64,000 bases of DNA from positions 716,897 to 780,896 of the forward strand of contig NZ_LT635493.1 of the NCBI RefSeq assembly GCF_900120405.1, in the 5' to 3' direction. Shown in pieces: positions 21,561 through 29,478 of this stretch; the first letter of the stretch is position 1, and every line of letters starts with the position of its first letter. The notes beneath the pieces are model-generated. The model did not search any database and was not told the origin of the DNA. It saw nothing but the letters and a program-made list of their open reading frames with translations. The translations under genes were made by a program, and so were the position numbers. The stretch is from Urinicoccus massiliensis (GTDB taxonomy: Bacteria; Bacillota; Clostridia; Tissierellales; Peptoniphilaceae).

Positions 21561-21598
21561 ATTAAAAAAGTTCGGTCTGCCTTACAGGAACCGAACTT
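21561..21598 (-). terminator. Terminator after tadA
   Basis: The minus strand has AAGTTCGGT (21590-21598) pairing with ACCGAACTT (21568-21576), followed by a T run. It overlaps the tadA stop codon. Confidence 0.85.
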
Positions 21599-22044
21599 CA
21601 CTTTCTTAATTTTTTAAAAAAATCAGTTAGTAGGCTGCTACATTCCTCTTCCAAGACTCCTGACCGGACGGCCAAGGTATGGTTGGAAGCAGGGCCAGTT
21701 AAGAGTTGGATACTGGACTCTACTGCACCGAAGCGTTTATTTTTTGCCCCATAGACCAGTCGAGAAATCCGGGTGTTGATTAGGGCCCCGGCACACATGC
21801 TACATGGTTCCAGGGTAACATAGAGGCAGCAGTCCTCCAACCACCAGGATTTTAGATAGTCCGCTGCCTGGTTTAAGGCTTGCAACTCTGCATGGTAGAG
21901 GGCATTGTTTTTGACCTCTTTTTGGTTATAGCCTTGGCCGATAATTAAGTCTTGGTAGACCACCAGGGCCCCAATGGGAACATCCCCACTGAAGCTGGCT
22001 TTTTTTGCCAATTCAATGGCTTTTTTCATATAGTATTCGTCCAT
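21598..22044 (-). CDS. tadA: tRNA-specific adenosine deaminase TadA
   Basis: Converts A34 to inosine in the anticodon of tRNA-Arg(ACG). The 148-residue protein has the cytidine-deaminase fold with zinc and proton-shuttle residues HAE (YHAELQAL) and PCSMC, plus the FGAVESSIQ segment that distinguishes TadA. It is the last gene of the operon trkA-trkH-racemase-Nudix-tadA. Confidence 0.94.
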   Translation of the reverse strand: MDEYYMKKAIELAKKASFSGDVPIGALVVYQDLIIGQGYNQKEVKNNALYHAELQALNQAADYLKSWWLEDCCLYVTLEPCSMCAGALINTRISRLVYGAKNKRFGAVESSIQLLTGPASNHTLAVRSGVLEEECSSLLTDFFKKLRK

Positions 22045-22053
22045 ATCTTCCTC

Positions 22054-22560
22054 TCAGCTTAAGCGACCAATATAGAAATCATAGGCCCAGACCAACCTTT
22101 CCTTCATGGGCTCTGCATAGTCTTGCCCCTGGAGTTTTTTCAAAAAATCTTCCTTGGAATAAAAGGCTCCGCCAGCAACCTCTTCCTCCTGGAGGACTAG
22201 GTCTTGGTCTTGAGCCTGTGTTTCCAGCAGATAGATATAGGAAAATTTATTCTTTTGCTTTAAGATTCCAAGAAATTCCAGGTCCTCCAGGCTTGGATTT
22301 AAGCCCACTTCTTCCTGGATTTCTCTTTGGACCCCCGCTTTAGGGTCTTCATCTACACCAAGGGTCCCACAGGTGCATTCTAAGTAGTTGGGGTAGTTGG
22401 CCTTATTTTTACTCCGGCGGGTAATGAGGATTTTTCCCTTTTGATTGATAATAATCGCCGCTACAACCCTGTAGTATTGCCCCTCTTCTAATTGACTGCC
22501 CCTGGGGACGGTTTTTCCCAGGGCCTTGTTTTCTCCATCATAGAGTTTCCACATTTCCAT
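22054..22560 (-). CDS. Nudix hydrolase (YfcD/IDI-like)
   Basis: A 168-residue protein with a complete Nudix box starting GTLGVDEDPKAGVQ and ending REIQEEVGL (about residues 77-99). The start MEMWKLYDGENKALG and the ITRRSKNKANYPNYLECTCG block resemble the YfcD branch related to isopentenyl-diphosphate isomerase. ATG 22560 is preceded at eight bases by GGAGG; the longer frame has no ribosome site. It overlaps the racemase gene by 23 bases. Substrate unknown. Confidence 0.83.
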   Translation of the reverse strand: MEMWKLYDGENKALGKTVPRGSQLEEGQYYRVVAAIIINQKGKILITRRSKNKANYPNYLECTCGTLGVDEDPKAGVQREIQEEVGLNPSLEDLEFLGILKQKNKFSYIYLLETQAQDQDLVLQEEEVAGGAFYSKEDFLKKLQGQDYAEPMKERLVWAYDFYIGRLS

Positions 22561-23248
22561 CCAGTTGCCCTCCTGCTTGGATAATGGCTTCTTTGGCAAG
22601 TTCTAAGCTTGGATCAATGCAAGTTTCCTGCCAATGAAAGATTTTTTTTGCAAGGGGAAGTTCTGTACAACCCAGGATAAAAGAATCCGCTCCCTGGTCT
22701 TTTAAGGCCTGAAAGACTCCCTGGATTCCCTCTTGGGGGTAGCTAAAGTCCTTGCTCTTAATGGCCCGGTAAATCAGGTCCTGGATAATATTTTCTTGGT
22801 CCGGATTGGGAAGGAGATAGTCCAGGCCCTCTTGGTCCAGGGCCTTTTGGTAAAGACCTACCTCCAAGGCTCCCTTGGTAGCCAGGATAGCCGGTTTCTT
22901 ATAGGGTCCTTGGGCTATTTTTTTTGCCGCAATTTTTTGCATATGGAGGATGGGGATGCCCACCTCCCTGGTTAGGTCCTGGTAGTAGTAGTGGCTGGTA
23001 TTGCAGGCAATGACTAAAAGTCCTGCCCCCATTTTTTCCAAGGCCTTGGCTCCGGCCAAAAGATCCGGATAGGGAGAGGGACCCTGGTCTAGGATGGCCT
23101 GGGTCCGGTCTGCAATTTGTGGTTTGTTGTCAATAAGGATGGGAATGTGGTCTTGGTCTTTTTCAGCCTTGGTGGCCAGGACAATTTTTTCAAAGAGGTC
23201 TACTGTGGCCAAGGGGCCCATTCCACCGAGAATTCCAATTGTCTTCAT
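22538..23248 (-). CDS. Aspartate/glutamate racemase family protein
   Basis: A 236-residue PLP-independent racemase. The two catalytic cysteines are in ACNTSHYYY (near residue 82) and LGCTELPL (near residue 194), and GGMGPLAT opens the protein as in aspartate racemases (RacD/YgeA group). It probably interconverts L- and D-aspartate for peptidoglycan or signalling. It follows trkH by 12 bases. Confidence 0.88.
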   Translation of the reverse strand: MKTIGILGGMGPLATVDLFEKIVLATKAEKDQDHIPILIDNKPQIADRTQAILDQGPSPYPDLLAGAKALEKMGAGLLVIACNTSHYYYQDLTREVGIPILHMQKIAAKKIAQGPYKKPAILATKGALEVGLYQKALDQEGLDYLLPNPDQENIIQDLIYRAIKSKDFSYPQEGIQGVFQALKDQGADSFILGCTELPLAKKIFHWQETCIDPSLELAKEAIIQAGGQLDGNVETL

Positions 23249-23259
23249 GAAATTCCTTT

Positions 23260-24711
23260 CTATATTTGTATTTTCTTCCTTTGCCTTCTGGGGACTAAAA
23301 TTCCTAAAATGGTAAAAAATTCCAGACGACCCAGGAGCATTAAGAAGGAAAAGTAGAGTTTATAAAAATACGAAAATTCTGAAAAGTTCAAGCTGGGTCC
23401 AACCTTATTAAAACCGGGCCCTACATTACTTAACATGGTGGTTACTGCTGAACAGGAGGATAAAATATCCAGGCCCGACATGGTTACCAGGGCCGATGAA
23501 AAGACAAAAATCATCAAATAGACGCTAATAAAGGCAGAAACCCCCATAACTACCTCATCTTTTAAGGCCTTTCCCTCTAGGGTAATGGGAATCACTGCAT
23601 TGGGGTGGACAACTTTTCCAATTTCTCTGGCAATGAGCTTAAAGACTATGGATATCCGAACCACCTTCATCCCTCCAGCAGTGGATCCTGCACAAGACCC
23701 GATAAACATCAGGGCATAGAGGATGAATTTTGAAAAAGAAGGCCAGAGGTCATAGTCTGTATTGCTAAAGCCCGATGTAGACATAAGGCTAGTTACTTGG
23801 AAAAAACTGTCCTTGGCCGCTTGACCCAAGGACCCATAGTGGTTGCTGTAGAGGTTGTAAGTAACTCCCAAAACAGCCAGCAGGATGATGATATAGTAGA
23901 GGCGGACTTCGTCATTTTTTAAGATTTCCTTATACTTCTTTTGGGAAAGCTGGTAGTAAATAGAAAAATTTGTCCCATAAATAATCATGAAAATACTCAT
24001 GATAACAGGGATGTAGTAGCCTGAATAGGCCCCAATAGAATTGGCCTTACTGGAAAAACCCCCTGTTCCTGCCACCCCTAGGGTGTGGATTAGGGCATCA
24101 AAAGGAGTCATCCTTCCCAAAACCAAGAGGAAGAATAGGACTACAGTAATTCCAATATAGATGATATAGAGCCTTTTGGCTGTATCGGCAATCCTGGGTT
24201 CAATTTTTCCAGCTATGGGGCCGGGGCTTTCCGCCTTAAAAATTTGAAATCCCCCTACCCCCAGTCTGGGTAAGAGACTGATGGTAAAAACCAAGATCCC
24301 CATCCCGCCAATCCAGTGAGTTACCGACCTCCATAAGATCAAACTCCTGGGAAATTCTTCAATGTTGGGGATGATGGAAGCCCCTGTTGTGGTAAAACCA
24401 GAGACGATTTCAAAAAAGGCATCAACATAGCTTAAGTAGTGGCTGAAATAAAAGGGTAGGGCTCCAAACAAGGAAACAACCAGCCAGGCTGAACTTACAA
24501 TAAAGAGTCCATCCTTGGGAGCCAGTACTAGGTCCGTGGTCTTTTTCCGATAAGACATATAGCCAAAAAAGGCCATTAAAGCAATGGTCAAAATAAAGTA
24601 TTTGCTAATGCCGTCTTGGTCAAAGAGGCTTAAAAATAGGGAGGGTAGTAAAAATAAGGCTTCTATGGCCAAAATGACCCCAATCATCCGCCTTGCTATA
24701 GAATAATTCAT
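23260..24711 (-). CDS. trkH: Potassium uptake membrane subunit TrkH
   Basis: A 483-residue K+ transporter subunit with four M1-P-M2 repeats. Selectivity-filter glycines are visible in TGFTTTGAS, AGTGGFSSK, STSGFSNTD and LSNVGPGF, the normal Trk set. Together with TrkA, nine bases upstream, it forms the Trk/Ktr-type K+ uptake system. Confidence 0.94.
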   Translation of the reverse strand: MNYSIARRMIGVILAIEALFLLPSLFLSLFDQDGISKYFILTIALMAFFGYMSYRKKTTDLVLAPKDGLFIVSSAWLVVSLFGALPFYFSHYLSYVDAFFEIVSGFTTTGASIIPNIEEFPRSLILWRSVTHWIGGMGILVFTISLLPRLGVGGFQIFKAESPGPIAGKIEPRIADTAKRLYIIYIGITVVLFFLLVLGRMTPFDALIHTLGVAGTGGFSSKANSIGAYSGYYIPVIMSIFMIIYGTNFSIYYQLSQKKYKEILKNDEVRLYYIIILLAVLGVTYNLYSNHYGSLGQAAKDSFFQVTSLMSTSGFSNTDYDLWPSFSKFILYALMFIGSCAGSTAGGMKVVRISIVFKLIAREIGKVVHPNAVIPITLEGKALKDEVVMGVSAFISVYLMIFVFSSALVTMSGLDILSSCSAVTTMLSNVGPGFNKVGPSLNFSEFSYFYKLYFSFLMLLGRLEFFTILGILVPRRQRKKIQI

Positions 24712-24720
24712 GGAGGCCTC

Positions 24721-26109
24721 CTATTTTTTCCGCCATAACAGTTGGTTCAGGAGAGTTTTCCGCGTATTACCCACTTGGAAGATGGCCTTCATTTCTCCTA
24801 ACTTGTCATGGATACAGAATAAAACGACATGGTCATAGGGTTTTAAATAGGTATCCCCATTGGGAATAAAGACTTGGTTGCCCCTAACCAGGGCCACAAT
24901 CAAAAGGCCTTCCGGTAGGTTTAAGTCCTTAATGGATTTGTGGTAGATGGTCAATTCCGGCTTTAAAATGACCTCTGAAAACTCTGCCTTCCCATCCAAC
25001 ATCAAGTTGACAGACAGGGAATTTTTCCCTCTTAAGACTCTTAAAATCTTATTAGCTGTCATAAAGTTGGTGTTAAATACGGCATCGATGGACATTTTTT
25101 CCAAAATACGATTGTAGTTGTTTCGAGAAATTTTTGCCACGGACTTGTAGATGCCCAATTGCTTCATTAACAAGCCCATCAGGAGGTTGGTTTCATCAAA
25201 ACCCGTTGCCGTTACTACGGCGTCAAAGGTAGAGATCATTTCTTCCTCAAGAAGGTTAATGCTGGTTCCATCTCCATGGATAATGGTGGCATTTGGTAGG
25301 TTTTCCTTTAAGAAAAGACACCTTTGCTCATTTAATTCAATAATTGTCGTGTCCACATGGCTTTTTTCCAGGAGAAGTCCCAGGTAATATCCTAATTTTC
25401 CCCCACCAATAATCATAACCTTATTAACCATCCGGGTCTTGGTAACCCCTGAATGGTTTTTGTCGAATTCTTCAATTTTGTGGGCTTCCCCTCCCACCAG
25501 GATAACATCATTGCTTTCCAGGGTTGTATGTCCATTGGGGATAATACTCTCTCCCTCCCTGGTAATGGCTGTTACCAGAAGGTTGTCAAAGCCCTCTAGG
25601 TCCATGAGTTTTTTCCCTACAAAGGCCTCGTCGTTGCCGATGTTAAATTCCACCAAACGGACCTTTCCTCCAACAAATTCATCACTAACCAGGAGGTATT
25701 TTTTTAATAGGTATTTTTCAACAGATTGGGCTGTTACCGCGTCAGGATTGATAATTAAATCTATATTCAACTCCTCTGCAATAAAGTGGAGGTGCTTATA
25801 GTATTCGGGATCCCGAACCCGGGCAACGGCATAGCGGCAACCCATTTTTTTAGCCATGGTACACAGGATAACATTGGCCTCATCATTTTTTGTCACAGCA
25901 AAAATCAACTCATAAGAGCCAATATTAATTTCCCTCAAGACTTTGAAATCTAATGCATTGGCATTTACACTTATGACATCTAATAAGTTTGTAACATCAT
26001 CCACTACCTTTTCATTTTTGTCGATGACCGTTACATCTATGTTTTCATCAATCATGGCCTTGGCCAATTGGTAGCCCAGTTTTCCCATGCCAACGATTAA
26101 AGCTTTCAT
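24721..26109 (-). CDS. trkA: Trk system NAD-binding regulator TrkA
   Basis: A 462-residue cytosolic gating ring protein. Two RCK halves each have an intact GxGxxG (VGMGKLGY at residue 6, IGGGKLGY near 234) and a TrkA_C domain. It binds NAD(H)/ATP and controls TrkH. It is the first gene of its operon. Contrast it with the degenerate paralogue at 15608-16963. Confidence 0.94.
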   Translation of the reverse strand: MKALIVGMGKLGYQLAKAMIDENIDVTVIDKNEKVVDDVTNLLDVISVNANALDFKVLREINIGSYELIFAVTKNDEANVILCTMAKKMGCRYAVARVRDPEYYKHLHFIAEELNIDLIINPDAVTAQSVEKYLLKKYLLVSDEFVGGKVRLVEFNIGNDEAFVGKKLMDLEGFDNLLVTAITREGESIIPNGHTTLESNDVILVGGEAHKIEEFDKNHSGVTKTRMVNKVMIIGGGKLGYYLGLLLEKSHVDTTIIELNEQRCLFLKENLPNATIIHGDGTSINLLEEEMISTFDAVVTATGFDETNLLMGLLMKQLGIYKSVAKISRNNYNRILEKMSIDAVFNTNFMTANKILRVLRGKNSLSVNLMLDGKAEFSEVILKPELTIYHKSIKDLNLPEGLLIVALVRGNQVFIPNGDTYLKPYDHVVLFCIHDKLGEMKAIFQVGNTRKTLLNQLLWRKK

Positions 26110-26182
26110 TCCATCCCCCCTTTCATTACCAATATTGTTACATAGTCGTCAAGAGTTTTCAATACTTGGCCACTATTTATTC

Positions 26183-26212
26183 AAAAAAAGAGAAAATAAG
26201 ACCCTTATTTTC
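26183..26212 (-). terminator. Terminator of the gyrB-to-DUF2007 gene string
   Basis: The minus strand has GAAAATAAG, a three-base loop, CTTATTTTC, then a T-rich tail TCTTTTTTT. It lies 13 bases after the small gene at 26226. Confidence 0.75.
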
Positions 26213-26225
26213 CCCTTTCAATAAC

Positions 26226-26474
26226 TTATTGGTTTTGTTTTTCAAAAATTCCTGGGCCCAAAACCGTCATAACCACCTCAACTGCCCGGTCATAATCCTC
26301 AGGAGCCACATCAATTTCGCAACCATAAATTGAAGATCCCGTCAAAAGTCGCATGTAGTTTCCTGACTCATAGTCTTTCAAGGAATAGGGAATTCCAGCA
26401 TCCTCCAGGGCCACTGTGGCGATTCCCCTCTCCAAGTCACTATAGACATTGATTAAAAAAATAAGTTCTTCCAT
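26226..26474 (-). CDS. DUF2007-like small protein
   Basis: An 82-residue cytosolic protein. The pattern of an N-terminal strand, a helix reading an aliphatic-rich 'ATVALEDAGIPYSL', and a later 'IDVAPEDYDRAVEVV' resembles DUF2007 (putative signal-transducing) proteins, which have a ferredoxin-like fold. Function unknown. It follows proC in the same orientation and ends at a terminator. Confidence 0.7.
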   Translation of the reverse strand: MEELIFLINVYSDLERGIATVALEDAGIPYSLKDYESGNYMRLLTGSSIYGCEIDVAPEDYDRAVEVVMTVLGPGIFEKQNQ

Positions 26475-26505
26475 TTTCTTCCCCTTATCCTTTCAAGCCC
26501 TGCTA

Positions 26506-27276
26506 TTAACTGTTTTTAGCTGCAGTAATCACCGCCTGGCTAATGAGGTAGCGGAAAGATCCCTTTTCCAATTCATGGACCCCCTTGATGGTGGACCCAG
26601 CCGGTGAAGTGACCTCATCCTTTAAAACCCCCGGGTGCTTCTTGCTTTCTTCCAGCAATTTTGCAACTCCCTTAAGGGTTTGGGCCAAAAATTCATAACT
26701 ATCCTGTCTTTTTAGGCCACAATAAACCGCCCCGTCAGAAGCCCCTTCGATAAAGAGGTCAATAAAGGCCGGCATACATCCACACAGGGCACAAAAGGCG
26801 GAAAATTGGTCTTCTGGAACTTCCTTATAGGCCCCAAAAGCCATCAAAAGCTCTTGGATGTCTTGTCTTTCTTCCGAGTCCAAATCTTGACCAAAGGCAG
26901 CTGCTGTCATAGACTCTCCCACTTGGGCTGGTGTATTGGGCATAATCCGCACCAATTTTTTATGACCCAGGAGGGCTTCCATATCTCCTAGGCTTTTCCC
27001 CATGACCATGGAAACCAGGGGTTTTTGTAGGGAATCCTTCAAGTCTTCCACTAAGGCTTCCATCTGCTGGGGTTTAACCCCAATAAAGATGTAATCTGCC
27101 TTTTCACAGGCCTCCCGGTTGTCCCGGATGATTTCTACCTGGTCAAAGCTTTTAAATTTTTCTAGTTTTTCCAAACTTCTGTTGGACAAAATCAGGGAAT
27201 AGCCCTTTTTGGCCAAGGCCATGGCAATGGCTCCCCCCATATTGCCAACGCCCACCATGGCTATTTTTTTATCCAT
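26506..27276 (-). CDS. proC: Pyrroline-5-carboxylate reductase
   Basis: Reduces pyrroline-5-carboxylate to proline with NAD(P)H. The 256-residue protein has the Rossmann loop VGVGNMGGAIA, the conserved MPNTPAQVGESMTA segment, and the C-terminal signature DEVTSPAGSTIKGVHELEKG. AAGGAGG six bases before ATG 27276 sets the start; a TTG two codons earlier is not needed. It lies in the same direction as the sigma-factor genes. Confidence 0.95.
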   Translation of the reverse strand: MDKKIAMVGVGNMGGAIAMALAKKGYSLILSNRSLEKLEKFKSFDQVEIIRDNREACEKADYIFIGVKPQQMEALVEDLKDSLQKPLVSMVMGKSLGDMEALLGHKKLVRIMPNTPAQVGESMTAAAFGQDLDSEERQDIQELLMAFGAYKEVPEDQFSAFCALCGCMPAFIDLFIEGASDGAVYCGLKRQDSYEFLAQTLKGVAKLLEESKKHPGVLKDEVTSPAGSTIKGVHELEKGSFRYLISQAVITAAKNS

Positions 27277-27317
27277 AGTCAACCTCCTTAAGAAAAGTTC
27301 CCTCTCCTAGAAGAGGG

Positions 27318-27941
27318 TTACTTTGGCTGGATAGTAATGAGCTCAATAGTCCCATTACTTTCTTTTTCAATTTGATAAATATAGTATTGGTCTGAAATAA
27401 GCTCTCCACTTGCAATTTCGGAACCTGCTTGTTGTAAAAGATAATAGACCAGTCCCCCAATAGATTGGAATCCATGGCTATCTATATGGTAGTTAAATTG
27501 TTGGTTGATGGATTCCACCGATGTGGCTGCAGAAAAAATCCCTGCATTGACATCCACATTGATATTTTTCTTCATGATGAAGTTTTTGACAAAAAAGAGG
27601 ATGGCAATGGCCACGGCACCAATTAACAAGTCCATCATGGTGTCGGACTTGATCAATAATTTTCTCGCAATGACAAAGGTTATGAGATAGATAATATTTT
27701 TATCGGAATAGGCCGTCAGCATGATGATAAACTCCATGCCGATAACCAGCATTAGGCTATGCTTTAAAAATTCTTGAAAAAGATTTAAAGATAGGTCCGG
27801 TTCACTATTTACAATTTTAATAATGTACTTAAACAAGTCCGGAAAGGAAAAAATGATGGCCAGGATGACTGTAGCACTAATCACAATTTCCAAGGCATAG
27901 ATTAACTTGCTTATAAATAATAAATTTTTCTTCTTATTCAT
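27318..27941 (-). CDS. PsiE-like membrane protein with C-terminal CorC/HlyC-type domain
   Basis: A 207-residue protein. Residues about 10-125 hold four hydrophobic helices with a LITAYSD.. IARKLLIKS layout like phosphate-starvation-inducible PsiE proteins. The C-terminal 50 residues (GFQSIGGLVYYLLQQAGSEI, then a YYIYQIEKE strand) look like the small transporter-associated domain of CorC/HlyC proteins. The fusion of both is inferred from pattern only. It lies nine bases after the sigma-factor gene, so it may be part of the stress regulon operon. Confidence 0.62.
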   Translation of the reverse strand: MNKKKNLLFISKLIYALEIVISATVILAIIFSFPDLFKYIIKIVNSEPDLSLNLFQEFLKHSLMLVIGMEFIIMLTAYSDKNIIYLITFVIARKLLIKSDTMMDLLIGAVAIAILFFVKNFIMKKNINVDVNAGIFSAATSVESINQQFNYHIDSHGFQSIGGLVYYLLQQAGSEIASGELISDQYYIYQIEKESNGTIELITIQPK

Positions 27942-27949
27942 AAAATCCC

Positions 27950-28741
27950 CTACACATTTGCTGTTTTATAGGCTTCTTTTCTAATTTTTTCCAGGACCTT
28001 TTTTTCGATCCGGGATACGGTCATTTGAGAGATGTCTAACTTTTCTGCAATGGCAACCTGGGTTTTTTTGTTGTAGTAGCGGTCAATCAAAATGGTTTTT
28101 TCAACATCATTGAGTTTTTCCATGGCTTTTTCAATAAAGTCGTTGACTTCAATTTGGTTGAAATAAGGCTCATCTTCTCCAATTAGGTCAGATAGGTTTA
28201 CTTCCTTATCATCCCCAGACCCTTCAAATTTCAAATCTAAAGAGGTGGGTGAATAGACCTTGGAGGCCTCCATGGATTCCAAAATATCTTCTTGACTGAC
28301 ATTTAAATAGTCGGCAATATCCTTTATGGTGGGGGTTTTTTGGTTTTCTTGGGCCAGGGTTACCTTGGCGTTGTTGATTTTTTTCGACAACTCCTGAATC
28401 CTTCTGGGAACCCGGATAGTCCATCCCTTGTCCCGAAAATACTTTTTAATTTCCCCAATAATTGTCGGTGTAGCAAAGCTAGAAAATTCATACCCCTTGG
28501 AAGGGTCGTACCTTTCCACCCCATAGATTAAGCCAATGGAGGCCACTTGAAAGATATCGTCGTAGTCAATTCCTCGATTTGCATATTTTTTAGATAGAAT
28601 TTCTGCAATATAGAGGTGTTCTTCAATCAATATATCTCTTAATTCCTGGTCCTTGGTTTTTGCATACTCTTGAAACATCTCTTTTCTTTCTTCTTTTGTG
28701 AGTTGACGATCCAATTGATCGTATGCTTGTCTATCCATCAT
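27950..28741 (-). CDS. RNA polymerase sigma factor, SigB/SigF/SigG type
   Basis: A 263-residue group-3 sigma-70 factor. Region 2 is GLIYGVERYDPSKGYEFSSF followed by ATPTIIGEIKKYFRDKGW. Region 3 holds VPRRIQELSKKI. Region 4 carries the DNA-binding helix-turn-helix (VAIAEKLDISQMTVSRIE). Its genetic setting, antagonist-anti-sigma-sigma, is the partner-switch module of SigB (stress) or SigF (sporulation). No sporulation genes are in view, so general stress is my inference. ATGA overlaps the anti-sigma stop. Confidence 0.9.
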   Translation of the reverse strand: MMDRQAYDQLDRQLTKEERKEMFQEYAKTKDQELRDILIEEHLYIAEILSKKYANRGIDYDDIFQVASIGLIYGVERYDPSKGYEFSSFATPTIIGEIKKYFRDKGWTIRVPRRIQELSKKINNAKVTLAQENQKTPTIKDIADYLNVSQEDILESMEASKVYSPTSLDLKFEGSGDDKEVNLSDLIGEDEPYFNQIEVNDFIEKAMEKLNDVEKTILIDRYYNKKTQVAIAEKLDISQMTVSRIEKKVLEKIRKEAYKTANV

Positions 28742-29103
28742 TGGTCTGTATAAATAGACTTAAAAATAAGCATGGTTGAATCCCTATAGTCCAGGTCATC
28801 TGCCAGGGACCGAATAATGGATTCGCTCATGAGAGACCCATCATCTTCTTTGATTTTTTCTGGATAGGGACAGGAAATGGCAAAGGTTATTTCCTCTTTT
28901 CCTAAGGAAATTTTTAAGGAAATATCCCCCTGGTCTTCTTGGAGGAAGTAGGAGAGGTTACAGGCCTCTGTTACAATCATCCTTAAATCTTCAATGGTGT
29001 CCAGGTCCAGGTTTTTTAGACTGGCCAAGTAAGACGTTGTTAAGCGGGCTACAGGTATATAGTCTTTTTTTCTTGGAAAAGAAAGGCTTAAAAAATCACT
29101 CAT
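28738..29103 (-). CDS. RsbW/SpoIIAB-like anti-sigma factor with degenerate ATP site
   Basis: A 121-residue protein in the position of rsbW. The first 70 residues align with GHKL-type anti-sigma kinases (VARLTTSYLASL, IVTEACNLSYF at the N box). The ATP-binding DxGxG box is replaced by ISCPYPEK, and the second Gly-rich box by DDGSLMSES. Length is 20-30 residues under the family norm. It probably binds the sigma factor but may not phosphorylate the antagonist. AAGGAG before ATG 29103 sets the start, overlapping the antagonist gene. Confidence 0.75.
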   Translation of the reverse strand: MSDFLSLSFPRKKDYIPVARLTTSYLASLKNLDLDTIEDLRMIVTEACNLSYFLQEDQGDISLKISLGKEEITFAISCPYPEKIKEDDGSLMSESIIRSLADDLDYRDSTMLIFKSIYTDQ

Positions 29104-29425
29104 TTTCTTCTCCTTCAAAAATAAATAGGTTGTCCAATTGGGTAATGGTAAATAATTTTCGAATGGACTTTTTCATATTGATGATTTTTATCTTTTTATT
29201 GTCGTCTTTACAGAGTTTCAACAGGTAAATAAAAGCACCTAGACCTGTGGAGTCCATATAAATCAAGTCTTCTGAATTAATTAAAATGTCTGTTTTATAC
29301 TTTTCATATTCCCTTTCACCGACCCTTTTAAAGTCCGGTGTACTGGTAATATCCAATTCTCCCTTGGGTTTTAAGACTAATAAATTTTTATCCTCATCAT
29401 ACTGACGAGCGATTTGAAAAGACAT
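29096..29425 (-). CDS. Anti-sigma factor antagonist (STAS domain, RsbV/SpoIIAA type)
   Basis: A 109-residue STAS protein. LIYMDSTGLGAFIYL holds the conserved D-S-T-G-L-G loop whose Ser is phosphorylated by the partner kinase. KGELDITSTPDFK is the usual N-terminal strand. When unphosphorylated it should bind the anti-sigma factor and free the sigma factor. It is the first gene of the three-gene module, 53 bases after gyrA. Confidence 0.9.
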   Translation of the reverse strand: MSFQIARQYDEDKNLLVLKPKGELDITSTPDFKRVGEREYEKYKTDILINSEDLIYMDSTGLGAFIYLLKLCKDDNKKIKIINMKKSIRKLFTITQLDNLFIFEGEENE

Positions 29426-29478
29426 AGCGACCTCCTTGTTCAGTTCAATAGATCCTACTTAAGAACCTTATAGCTTCA

